Shown here one piece after another: positions 1 through 10,606 of a DNA stretch of 64,000 nucleotides. Location of the stretch: contig NW_027478709.1 of assembly GCF_051014685.1 (NCBI RefSeq), forward strand, positions 1 to 64,000, written 5' to 3'. The position numbers and the translations under genes are program-made. Each line of letters starts with the position of its first letter. Position 1 is the stretch's first letter. The notes under the pieces were generated by a model. It had not been told where the DNA came from and made no database searches. It was given only the letters and a program-made list of their open reading frames with translations. Source of the DNA: Ptiloglossa arizonensis (lineage: Eukaryota > Arthropoda > Insecta > Hymenoptera > Colletidae).

Positions 1-530
1 CCGTTGTAATCGGGCGAGCTTCTACTTTCAGATGCAACAGGAATTTTTGGGTTATGTCAATCCGTTCGCGAGATATGGGAGTTTGAAGACAAGAAATGGT
101 TGAGAAAGCAAAAAATTTTTCGCAATTCTGCTGCTCCAAACGCTTAACCAGAATGGCCTAGGGAAAAAATACACATACCGTTGTAATCGGGCGAGTTTCT
201 ACTTTCAGATGCAATAGGAAATTTTGGGTTAGGTCAATCCGTTCGCGAGATATGGGAGTTTGAAGCCAAGAAATGGTAGAGAAGGCAAAAAATTTTTCAC
301 AATTCTGCTGCTCCAAACGCTTAACCAGAATGGCCTAGGGAAAAAAATACACATACCGTTTTAATCGGGCGAGTTTCTACTTTCAGATGCAACAGGAATT
401 TTTGGGTTAGGTCAATCCGTTCGCGAGATATGGGAGTTTGAAGCTAAGAAATGGTTGAGAAGACAACAAATTTTTCGCAATTCTGCTGCTCCAAACGCTT
501 AACCAGAATGGCCTAGGGAAAAAATACACA

Positions 531-547
531 TACCGTTGTAATCGGGC
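531..547 (+). other. CENP-B-box-like motif 1 (7/9 core), example in reference monomer
   Basis: The 17 bases taccgttgtaatcgggc are compared with the mammalian CENP-B box YTTCGTTGGAARCGGGA, whose core is nTTCGnnnnAnnCGGGn. Twelve of 17 positions agree, including CGTTG, AA and CGGG. Seven of the nine core bases agree; the two mismatches are the leading TT. The motif spans the arbitrary monomer border and recurs in most monomers. Some families break it: aatctgg (e.g. near 22,486 and 56,114), aatcgagc (near 46,024 and 49,741), aattggg (near 47,439) and cctttg (near 27,078). A 7/9 match somewhere in a 177-bp unit on either strand is expected by chance about half the time, so this is a resemblance, not a demonstrated binding site. 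Confidence 0.35.
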
Positions 548-595
548 GAGTTTCTACTTTCAGATGCAATAGGAATTTTTGGGTTAGGTCAATCC

Positions 596-612
596 GTTCG
601 CGAGATATGGGA
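596..612 (+). other. CENP-B-box-like motif 2 (8/9 core), example in reference monomer
   Basis: The 17 bases gttcgcgagatatggga match the core nTTCGnnnnAnnCGGGn at eight of nine fixed positions: TTCG, A and GGG agree and only the C of CGGG is T. Against the full mammalian box 11 of 17 agree. The motif occupies monomer positions 64-80 and is present in almost every monomer. Several family-defining variants here (position 70 G/A, 74 T/C, 75 A/T or A/G) fall on unconstrained N positions. Exceptions that hit core bases are ccgatcg monomers (e.g. near 47,137) and gatattgg monomers (31.3-43.5 kb). With equal base frequencies a match this good is expected in about 4% of random 177-bp units. Whether the host has a protein that binds such a site is unknown. 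Confidence 0.45.
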
Positions 613-642
613 GTTTGAAGCCAAGAAATGGTTGAGAAGGCA

Positions 643-652
643 AAAAATTTTT
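643..652. other. A5T5 self-complementary tract, example in reference monomer
   Basis: Monomer positions 111-120 read AAAAATTTTT, a perfect dyad, preceded by gca and followed by cgc. Such tracts have a narrow minor groove, stiffen DNA and are favoured by AT-hook proteins; that is general knowledge, not shown here. In the gctaag/gacaacaaa family the tract is shortened to AAATTTTT. Two diagnostic sites on either side (101 and 122) occur in all four combinations, so exchange or repeated mutation has happened across this interval. Confidence 0.6.
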
Positions 653-688
653 CGCAATTCTGCTGCTCCAAACGCTTAACCAGAATGG

Positions 689-694
689 CCTAGG
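689..694. other. CCTAGG palindrome (AvrII site), one per typical monomer
   Basis: Monomer positions 157-162. It is kept in the large majority of monomers and lost in forms such as ggcccaggg (near 7,764, 11,482, 14,137), ggccaaggg (near 26,348 and 27,940), ggcctatgg (near 8,120) and ggccgaggg (near 37,143). On the minus strand the TAG in this palindrome is the one regular stop codon of the longest open frame, so losing it lengthens the apparent ORFs. It also predicts a 177-bp ladder on AvrII digestion. Confidence 0.85.
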
Positions 695-1528
695 GAAAAA
701 ATACACATACCGTTGTAATCGGGCGAGTTTCTACCTTCAGATGCAATAGGAATTTTTGGGTTAGGTCAATCCGTTCGCGAGATATGGGAGTTTGAAGCCA
801 AAAAATGGTAGAGAAGGCAAAAAATTTTTCACAATTCTGCTGCTCCAAACGCTTAACCAGAATGGCCTAGGGAAAAAATAGAAAAACCGTTGTAATCGGG
901 CGAGCTTCTACTTTCAGATGCAATAGGAATTTTTGGGTTAGGTCAATCCGTTCGCGGGATATGGGAGTTTGAAGACACGAAATGGTTGAGAAGGCAAAAA
1001 ATTTTTCGCAATTCTGCTGCTCCGAACGCTTAAACAGAATGGCCTAGGGAAAAAATACACATACCGTTGTAATCGGGCGAGTTTCTACTTTCAGATGCAA
1101 CAGGAATTTTGGGTTAGGTCAATACGTTCGCGAGATATGGGAGTTTGAAGCTAAGAAATGGTTGAGAAGGCAACAAATTTTTCGCACTTCTGCTGCTCCA
1201 AACGCTTAACCAGTATGGCCTAGGGAAAAAATACACATACCGTTATAATCGGGCGAGTTTCTACTTTCAGATGCAATAGGAATTTTTGGGTTAGGTCAAT
1301 CCGTTCGCGAGATATGGGAGTTTGATGCCAAGAAATGGTTGAGAAGCCAAAAAATTTTTCGCAATTCTGCTGCTCCAAACGCTTAACCAGAATGGCCTAG
1401 GGAAAAAATACACATACCGTTGTAATCGGGCGAGTTTCTACTTTCAGATGCAACAGGAATTTTTGGGTTAGGTCAATCCGTTCGCGAGATATGGGAATTT
1501 GAAGCTAAGAAATGGTTGAGAAGACAAC

Positions 1529-4500
1529 AAATTTTTCGCAATTCTGCTGCTCCAAACGCTTAACCAGAATGGCCTAGGGAAAAAATACACATACCGTTGT
1601 AATCGGGCGCGTTTCTACTTTCAGATGCAACAGGAATTTTTGGGTTAGGTCAATCCGTTCGCCAGATATGGGAGTTTGAAGCTAAGAAATGGTTGAGAAG
1701 GCCAAAAATTTTTCGCAATTCTGCTGCTCCAAACGCTTAACCAGAATGGCCTAGGGGAAAAATACACATACCGTTGTAATCGGGCGAGTTTCTACTTTCA
1801 GATGCAATAGGAATTTTTGGGTTACGTCAATCTGTTCGCGAGATTTGGGAGTTTGAAGCTAAGAAATGGCTGAGAAGACAACAAATTTTTCGTACTTCTG
1901 CTGCTCCAAACGCTTAACCAGAATGGCCTAGGGAAAAAATACACATACCGTTGTAATCGGGTGAGTTTCTACTTTCAGATGCCATAGGAATTTTTAGGTT
2001 AGGTCAATCCGTTCGCGAGATATGGGACTTTGAAGCCAAGAAATGGTTGAGAAGGCAAAAAATTTTTCGCAATTCTGCTGCTCCAAACGCTTAACCAGAA
2101 TGGCCTAGGGAAAAAATACACATACCGTTGTAATCGGGCGAGTTTCTACTTTCAGATGCAATAGGAATTTTTGGGTTAGGTCAATCCGTTCGCGAGATAT
2201 GGGAGTTTGAAGCCAAGAAATGGTAGAGAAGGCAAAAAATTTTTCACAATTCTGCTGCTCCAAACGCTTAACCAGAATGGCCTAGGGAAAAATACACATA
2301 CCGTTGTAATCGGGCGAGTTTCTACTTTCAGATGCAACAGGAATTTTTGGGTTAGGTCAATCCATTCGCGAGATATGGGAGTTTGAAGCTAAGAAATGGT
2401 TGAGAAGACAACAAATTTTTCGCAATTCTGCTGCTCCAAACGCTTAACCAGAATGGCCTAGGGAAAAAATACACATACCGTTGTAATCGGGCGAGTTTCT
2501 ACTTTCAGATGCAATAGGAATTTTTGGGTTAGGTCAATCCGTTCGCGAGATATGGGAGTTTGAAGCCAAGAAATGGTAGAGAAGGCAAAAAATTTTTCAC
2601 AATTCTGTTGCTCCAAACGCTTAACCAGAATGGCCTAGGGAAAAAATAGAAAAACCGTTGTAATCGGGCGAGTTTCCACTTTCAGATGCAATAGGAATTT
2701 TTGGGTTAGGTCAATCCGTTCGCGGGATATGGGAGTTTGAAGACACGAAATGGTTGAGAAGGCAAAAAATTTTTCGCAATTCTGCTGCTCCGAACGCTTA
2801 ACCAGAATGGCCTAGGGAAAAAATACACATACCGTTGTAATCGGGCGAGTTTCTACTTTCAGATGCAATAGGAATTTTTGGGTTAGGTCAATCCGTTCGC
2901 GAGATATGGGACTTTGAAGCCAAGAAATGGTAGAGAAGGCAAAAAATTTTTCACAATTCTGCTGCTCCAAACGCTTAACCAGAATGGCCTAGGGAAAAAA
3001 TACACATACCGTTGTAATCGGGCGAGTTTCTACTTTCAGATGCAATAGGAATTTTTGTGTTAGGTCAATCCGTTCGCGAGATATGGGACTTTGAAGCCAA
3101 GAAATGGTTGAGAAGGCAAAAAATTTTTCGCAATTCTGCTGCTCCAAACGCTTAACCAGAATGGCCTAGGGAAAAAATACACATACCGTTGTAATCGGGC
3201 GAGTTTCTACTTTCAGATGCAATAGGAATTTTGGGGTTAGGGCAATCCGTTCGCGAGATATGGGAGTTTGAAGCCAAGAAATGGTAGAGAAGGCAAAAAA
3301 TTTTTCGCAATTCTGCTGCTCCAAACGCTTAACCAGAATGGCCTAGGGAAAAAATACACATACCGCTGTAATCGGGCGAGGTTTCTACCTTCAGATGCAA
3401 TAGGAATATTTGTGTTAGGTCAATCCGTTCGCGAGATATGGGACTTTGAAGCCAAGAAATGGTTGAGAAGGCAAAAAATTTTTCGCAATTCTGCTGCTCC
3501 AAACGCTTAACCAGAATGGCCTAGGGAAAAAATACACATACCGTTGTAATCGGGCGAGTTTCTACCTTCAGATGCAATAGGAATTTTTGGGTTAGGTCAA
3601 TCCGTTCGCGAGATATGGGAGTTTGAAGCCAAGAAATGGTAGAGAAGGCAAAAAATTTTTCACAATTCTGCTGCTCCAAACGCTTAACCAGAATGGCCTA
3701 GGGAAAAAATACACATACCGTTGTAATCGGGCGAGTTTCTACTTTCAGATGCAACAGGAATTTTTGGGTTAGGTCAATCCGTTCGCCAGATATGGGAGTT
3801 TGAAGCTAAGAAATGGTTGAGAAGGCAAAAAATTTTTCGCAATTCTGCTGCTCCAAACGCTTAACCAGAATGGCCTAGGGAAAAAATACACATACCGTTG
3901 TAATCGGGCGCGTTTCTACTTTCAGATGCAACAGGAATTTTTGGGTTAGGTCAATCCGTTCGCCAGATATGGGAGTTTGAAGCTAAGAAATGGTTGAGAA
4001 GGCCAAAAATTTTTCGCAATTCTGCTGCTCCAAACGCTTAACCAGAATGGCCTAGGGGAAAAATACACATACCGTTGTAATCGGGCGAGTTTCTACTTTC
4101 AGATGCAATAGGAATTTTTGGGTTACGTCAATCCGTTCGCGAGATTTGGGAGTTTGAAGCTAAGAAATGGCTGAGAAGACAACAAATTTTTCGTACTTCT
4201 GCTGCTCCAAACGCTTAACCAGAATGGCCTAGGGAAAAAATACACATACCGTTGTAATCGGGTGAGTTTCTACTTTCAGATGCCATAGGAATTTTTAGGT
4301 TAGGTCAATCCGTTCGCGAGATATGGGACTTTGAAGCCAAGAAATGGTTGAGAAGGCAAAAAATTTTTCGCAATTCTGCTGCTCCAAACGCTTAACCAGA
4401 ATGGCCTAGGGAAAAAATACACATACCGTTGTAATCGGGCGAGTTTCTACTTTCAGATGCAATAGGAATTTTTGGGTTAGGTCAATCCGTTCGCGAGATA

Positions 4501-5390
4501 TGGGAGTTTGAAGCCAAGAAATGGTAGAGAAGGCAAAAAATTTTTCACAATTCTGCTGCTCCAAACGCTTAACCAGAATGGCCTAGGGAAAAATACACAT
4601 ACCGTTGTAATCGGGCGAGTTTCTACTTTCAGATGCAACAGGAATTTTTGGGTTAGGTCAATCCATTCGCGAGATATGGGAGTTTGAAGCTAAGAAATGG
4701 TTGAGAAGACAACAAATTTTTCGCAATTCTGCTGCTCCAAACGCTTAACCAGAATGGCCTAGGGAAAAAATACACATACCGTTGTAATCGGGCGAGTTTC
4801 TACTTTCAGATGCAATAGGAATTTTTGGGTTAGGTCAATCCGTTCGCGAGATATGGGAGTTTGAAGCCAAGAAATGGTAGAGAAGGCAAAAAATTTTTCA
4901 CAATTCTGTTGCTCCAAACGCTTAACCAGAATGGCCTAGGGAAAAAATAGAAAAACCGTTGTAATCGGGCGAGTTTCCACTTTCAGATGCAATAGGAATT
5001 TTTGGGTTAGGTCAATCCGTTCGCGGGATATGGGAGTTTGAAGACACGAAATGGTTGAGAAGGCAAAAAATTTTTCGCAATTCTGCTGCTCCGAACGCTT
5101 AACCAGAATGGCCTAGGGAAAAAATACACATACCGTTGTAATCGGGCGAGTTTCTACTTTCAGATGCAATAGGAATTTTTGGGTTAGGTCAATCCGTTCG
5201 CGAGATATGGGACTTTGAAGCCAAGAAATGGTAGAGAAGGCAAAAAATTTTTCACAATTCTGCTGCTCCAAACGCTTAACCAGAATGGCCTAGGGAAAAA
5301 ATACACATACCGTTGTAATCGGGCGAGTTTCTACTTTCAGATGCAATAGGAATTTTTGTGTTAGGTCAATCCGTTCGCGAGATATGGGAG
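1529..5390. repeat. 13-monomer HOR: 1,529-3,089 copied at 3,830-5,390
   Basis: About 1.56 kb recurs at an offset of exactly 2,301 bp (13 x 177). Shared rare variants include gggcgcgtttc (near 1,608 and 3,909), cgccagat, ctaggggaaaaatac, gatttggg with ggctgag and cgtacttc, gccatagg followed by tttttagg (1,981 and 4,282), a five-A ending, ctgttgctcc, and atagaaaaacc followed by tttccac. The only difference noticed is T at about 1,832 against C at 4,133. The copies are bounded by gacaacaaa against ggcaaaaaa on the left and by gggac against gggag at 3,090/5,391 on the right. The 740 bp between the copies are further monomers of the same families. Confidence 0.9.
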
Positions 5391-8300
5391 TTTGAAGCCA
5401 AGAAATGGTAGAGAAGGCAAAAAATTTTTCACAATTCTGCTGCTCCAAACGCTTAACCAGAATGGCCTAGGGAAAAAATACACATACCGTTGTAATCGGG
5501 CGAGTTTCTACTTTCAGATGCAATAGGAATTTTTGGGTTAGGTCAATCCGTTCGCGAGATATGGGACTTTGAAGCCAACAAATGGTTGAGAAGGCAAAAA
5601 TTTTTCGCAATTCTGCTGCTCCAAACGCTTAACCAGAATGGCCTAGGGAACAAAATACACATACCGCTGTAATCGGGCGAGTTTCTACCTTCAGATGCAA
5701 TAGGAATATTTGGGTTAGGTCAATCCGTTCGCGAGATATGGGACTTTGAAGCCAAGAAATGGTTGAGAAGGCAAAAAATTTTTCGCAATTCTGCTGCTCC
5801 AAACGCTTAACCAGAATGGCCTAGGGAAAAAATACACATACCGTTGTAATCGGGCGAGTTTCTACCTTCAGATGCAATAGGAATTTTTGGGTTAGGTCAA
5901 TCCGTTCGCGAGATATGGGAGTTTGAAGCCAGAAATGGTAGAGAAGGCAAAAAATTTTTCACAATTCTGCTGCTCCAAACGCTTAACCAGAATGGCCTAG
6001 GGAAAAAATACACATACCGTTGTAATCGGGCGAGTTTCTACTTTCAGATGCAACAGGAATTTTTGGGTTAGGTCAATCCGTTCGCCAGATATGGGAGTTT
6101 GAAGCTAAGAAATGGTTGAGAAGGCAAAAAATTTTTCGCAATTCTGCTGCTCCAAACGCTTAACCAGAATGGCCTAGGGAAAAAATACACATACCGTTGT
6201 AATCGGCCGAGTTTCTACCTTCAGATGCAATAGGAATTTTTGGGTTACGTCAATCCGTTCGCGAGATTTGGGAGTTTGAAGCTAAGAAATGGCTGAGAAG
6301 ACAACAAATTTTTCGCACTTCTGCTGCTCCAAACGCTTAACCAGAATGGCCTAGGGAAAAAATACACATACCGTTGTAATCTGGTGAGTTTCTACTTTCA
6401 GATGCCATAGGAATTTTTAGGTTAGGTCAATCCGTTCGCGAGATTTGGGAGTTTGAAGCTAAGAAATGGCTGAGAAGACAACCAATTTTTCGCACTTCTG
6501 CTGCTCCAAACGCTTAACCAGAATGGCCTAGGGAAAAAATACACATACCGTTGTAATCGGGCGAGTTTCTACTTTCAGATGCAATAGGAATTTTTGGGTT
6601 AGGTCAATCCGTTCGCGAGATATGGGAGTTTGAAGCCAAGAAATGGTAGAGAAGGCAAAAAATTTTTCACAATTCTGTTGCTCCAAACGCTTAACCAGAA
6701 TGGCCTAGGGAAAAAATAGAAAAACCGTTGTAATCGGGCGAGTTTCCACTTTCAGATGCAATAGGAATTTTGGGGTTAGGGCAATCCGTTCGCGAGATAT
6801 GGGAGTTTGAAGCCAAGAAATGGTAGAGAAGGCAAAAAATTTTTCACAATTCTGCTGCTCCAAACGCTTAACCAGAATGGCCTAGGGAAAAAATATACAT
6901 ACCGTTGTAATCGGGCGAGTTTCTACTTTCAGATGCAATAGGAATTTTTGGGTTAGGTCAATCCGTTCGCGAGATATGGGACTTTGAAGCCAAGAAATGG
7001 TAGAGAAGGCAAAAAATTTTTCACAATTCTGCGGCTCCAAACGCTTAACCAGAATGGCCTAGGGAAAAAATACACATACCGTTGTAATCGGGCGAGTTTC
7101 TACTTTCAGATGCAATAGGAATTTTTGCGTTAGGTCAATCCGTTCGCGAGATGTGGGACTTTGAAGCCAAGAAATGGTTGAGGAGGCAAAAAATTTTTCG
7201 CAATTCTGCTGCTCCAAACGCTTAACCAGAATGGCCTAGGGAAAAAATACACATACCGTTGTAATCGGGCGAGTTTCTACATTCAGATGCAATAGGAATT
7301 TTTGTGTTAGGTCAATCCGTTCGCGAGATATGGGACTTTGAAGCCAAGAAATGGTTGAGAAGGCAAAAAATTTTTCGCAATTCTGCTGCTCCAAACGCTT
7401 AACCAGAATGGCCTAGGGAAAAAATACACATACCGTTGTAATCGGGCGAGTTTCTACTTTCAGATGCAATAGGAATTTTTGTGTTAGGTCAATCCGTTCG
7501 CGAGATATGGGAGTTTGAAGCCAAGAAATGGTAGAGAAGGCAAAAAATTTTTCGCAATTCTGCAGCTCCAAACGCTTAACCAGAATGGCCTAGAGAAATA
7601 TACACATACCGTTGTAATCGGGCGAGTTTCTACTTTCAGATGCAACAGGAATTTTTGGGTTAGGTCAATCCGTTCGCGAGATATGGGAGTTTGAATCTAA
7701 GAAATGGTTGAGAAGACAACAAATTTTTCGCAATTCTGCTGCTCCAAACGCTTAACCAGAATGGCCCAGGGAAAAAATACACATACCGTTGTAATCGGGC
7801 GAGTTTCTACTTTCAGATGCAATAGGAATTTTTGGGTTAGGTTAATCCGTTCGCGAGATATGGGACTTTGAAGCCAAGAAATGGTTGAGAAGGCAAAAAA
7901 TTTTTCGCAATTCTGCTGCTCCAAACGCTTAACCAGAATGGCCTAGGGAAAAAATACACATACCGTTGTAATCGGGCGAGTTTCTACTTTCAGATGCAAC
8001 AGGAATTTTTGGGTTAGGTCAATCCGTTCGCGAGATATGGGAGTTTGAAGCTAAGAAATGGTTGAGAAGACAACAAATTTTTCGCAATTCTGCTGCTCCA
8101 AACGCTTAACCAGAATGGCCTATGGAAAAAATACACATACCGTTATAATCGGGCGAGTTTCTACTTTCAGATGCAATAGGAATTTTTGGGTTAGGTCAAT
8201 CCGTTCGCGAGATATGGGAGTTTGAAGCCAAGATATGGTTGAGAAGGCAAAAAATTTTTCGCAATTCTGCTGCTCCAAACGCTTAACCAGAATGGCCTAG

Positions 8301-10606
8301 GGAAAAAATACACATACCGTTGTAATCGGGCGAGTTTCTACTTTCAGATGCAACAGGAATTTTTGGGTTAGGTCAATCCGTTCGCGAGATATGGGACTTT
8401 GAAGCCAAGAAATGGTTGAGAAGGCAAAAAATTTTTCGCAATTCTGCTGCTCCAAACGCTTAACCAGAATGGCCTAGGGAAAAAATACACATACCGTTGT
8501 AATCGGGCGAGTTTCTACTTTCAGATGCAATAGGAATTTTTGTGTTAGGTCAATCCGTTCGCGAGATATGGGACTTTGAAGCCAAGAAATGGTTGAGAAG
8601 GCAAAAAATTTTTCGCAATTCTGCTGCTCCAAACGCTTAACCAGAATGGCCTAGGGAAAAAATACACATACCGTTGTAATCGGGCGAGTTTCTACTTTCA
8701 GATGCAATAGGAATTTTGGGGTTAGGGCAATCCGTTCGCGAGATATGGGAGTTTGAAGCCAAGAAATGGTAGAGAAGGCAAAAAATTTTTCACAATTCTG
8801 CTGCTCCAAACGCTTAACCAGAATGGCCTAGGGAAAAAATACACATACCGTTGTAATCGGGCGAGTTTCTACTTTCAGATGCAATAGGAATTTTTGGGTT
8901 AGGTCAATCCGTTCGCGAGATATGGGACTTTGAAGCCAACAAATGGTTGAGAAGGCAAAAAAATTTTTCGCAATTCTGCTGCTCCAAACGCTTAACCAGA
9001 ATGGCCTAGGGAAAAAATACACATACCGCTGTAATCGGGCGAGTTTCTACCTTCAGATGCAATAGGAATATTTGGGTTAGGTCAATCCGTTCGCGAGATA
9101 TGGGACTTTGAAGCCAAGAAATGGTTGAGAAGGCAAAAAATTTTTCGCAATTCTGCTGCTCCAAACGCTTAACCAAAATGGCCTAGGGTAAAAATACACA
9201 TACCGTTGTAATCGGGCGAGTTTCTACCTTCAGATGCAATAGGAATTTTTGGGTTAGGTCAATCCGTTCGCGAGATATGGGAGTTTGAAGCAAAGAAATG
9301 GTAGAGAAGGCAAAAAATTTTTCACAATTCTGCTGCTCCAAACGCTTAACCAGAATGGCCTAGGGAAAAAATACACATACCGTTGTAATCGGGCGAGTTT
9401 CTACTTTCAGATGCAATAGGAATTTTTGGGTTAGGTCAATCCGTTCGCGAGATATGGGAGTTTGAAGCTAAGAAATGGCTGAGAAGACAACAAATTTTTC
9501 GCACTTCTGCTGCTCCAAACGCTTAACCAGAATGGCCTAGGGAAAAAATACACATACCGTTGTAATCGGGTGAGTTTCTACTTTCAGATGCCATAGGAAT
9601 TTTTAGGTTAGGTCAATCCGTTCGCGAGATTTGGGAGTTTGAAGCTAAGAAATGGCTGAGAAGACAACAAATTTTTCGCACTTCTGCTGCTCCAAACGCT
9701 TAACCAGAATGGCCTAGGGAAAAAATACACATACCGTTGTAATCGGGCGAGTTTCTACTTTCAGATGCAATAGGAATTTTTGGGTTAGGTCAATCCGTTC
9801 GCGAGATATGGGAGTTTGAAGCCAAGAAATGGTAGAGAAGGCAAAAAATTTTTCACAATTCTGTTGCTCCAAACGCTTAACCAGAATGGCCTAGGGAAAA
9901 AATAGAAAAACCGTTGTAATCGGGCGAGTTTCCACTTTCAGATGCAATAGGAATTTTGGGGTTAGGGCAATCCGTTCGCGAGATATGGGAGTTTGAAGCC
10001 AAGAAATGGTAGAGAAGGCAAAAAATTTTTCACAATTCTGCTGCTCCAAACGCTTAACCAGAATGGCCTAGGGAAAAAATACACATACCGTTGTAATCGG
10101 GCGAGTTTCTACTTTCAGATGCAATAGGAATTTTTGGGTTAGGTCAATCCGTTCGCGAGATATGGGACTTTGAAGCCAAGAAATGGTAGAGAAGGCAAAA
10201 AATTTTTCACAATTCTGCTGCTCCAAACGCTTAACCAGAATGGCCTAGGGAAAAAATACACATACCGTTGTAATCGGGCGAGTTTCTACTTTCAGATGCA
10301 ATAGGAATTTTTGCGTTAGGTCAATCCGTTCGCGAGATGTGGGACTTTGAAGCCAAGAAATGGTTGAGGAGGCAAAAAATTTTTCGCAATTCTGCTGCTC
10401 CAAACGCTTAACCAGAATGGCCTAGGGAAAAAATACACATACCGTTGTAATCGGGCGAGTTTCTACTTTCAGATGCAATAGGAATTTTTGTGTTAGGTCA
10501 ATCCGTTCGCGAGATATGGGACTTTGAAGCCAAGAAATGTTTGAGAAGGCAAAAAATTTTTCGCAATTCTGCTGCTCCAAACGCTTAACCAGAATGGCCT
10601 AGGGAA
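5366..10606. repeat. 18/19-monomer HOR: about 5,366-7,420 copied at 8,727-10,606
   Basis: Copy offset is 3,361-3,362 bp (19 monomers) up to about 5,900 and then 3,186 bp (18 monomers) from about 6,200, so the second copy lacks one monomer. Shared markers are gccaacaaatgg (5,575 and 8,936), gaatatttggg (5,705 and 9,067), gccatagg (6,404 and 9,590), ctgttgctcc with atagaaaaacc, and gatgtggg with gaggagg (7,151 and 10,337). Private point differences include gcggctcc near 7,032 and ctacattc near 7,280. The missing monomer lies where copy one carries a caacag/cgccag monomer (start near 6,020) followed by a cggccgag monomer. Confidence 0.8.

Larger units (their letters stand above)
533..709 (+). 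repeat. Reference monomer of the 177-bp satellite
   Basis: This copy is close to the common form and serves as the coordinate system for the other entries (position 1 = base 533). Landmarks: 2-15 CpG-bearing ccgttgtaatcgggc; 21-30 tctactttca; 38 variable T/C (caatag or caacag); 42-49 aatttttg; 51-56 gttagg; 62-71 ccgttcgcga; 81 variable G/C; 88-93 variable; 101 variable T/A; 111-120 AAAAATTTTT; 122 variable G/A; 127-136 tctgctgctc; 157-162 CCTAGG; 164-169 a run of A. Eight CpGs sit at 2, 11, 15, 63, 67, 69, 121 and 141. I see no clear internal sub-repeat, so 177 bp appears to be the basic unit rather than a dimer. The start point is arbitrary, as in any tandem array. Confidence 0.95.
1..1528. 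repeat. Monomers 1-9, no long high-identity copy found nearby
   Basis: Nine monomers of mixed families: gacaag, gccaag with ggtagag/cacaatt, gctaag with gacaacaaa, and one with the atagaaaaacc ending near 878. A gctaag monomer with a shortened T run lies near 1,100. The same family types recur elsewhere, but I found no copy of more than about two monomers in the same order within the next few kilobases. No gene is seen. Confidence 0.7.

Noticed and set aside
577..588. Telomere-like string tttgggttaggt in each monomer
   Set aside because: Only about one and a half telomeric units once per 177 bp; not a telomeric tract.
3268..3510. 80-codon plus-strand open frame
   Set aside because: Starts at TTG and results from a ggtagag/cgcaatt hybrid monomer and a one-base insertion near 3,381; satellite sequence throughout.
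8141..8160. TATAAT string in the ccgttataatcggg variant
   Set aside because: A single G to A variant of gtaat in some monomers; no -35 partner, no gene downstream, and the sequence is eukaryote-type satellite.
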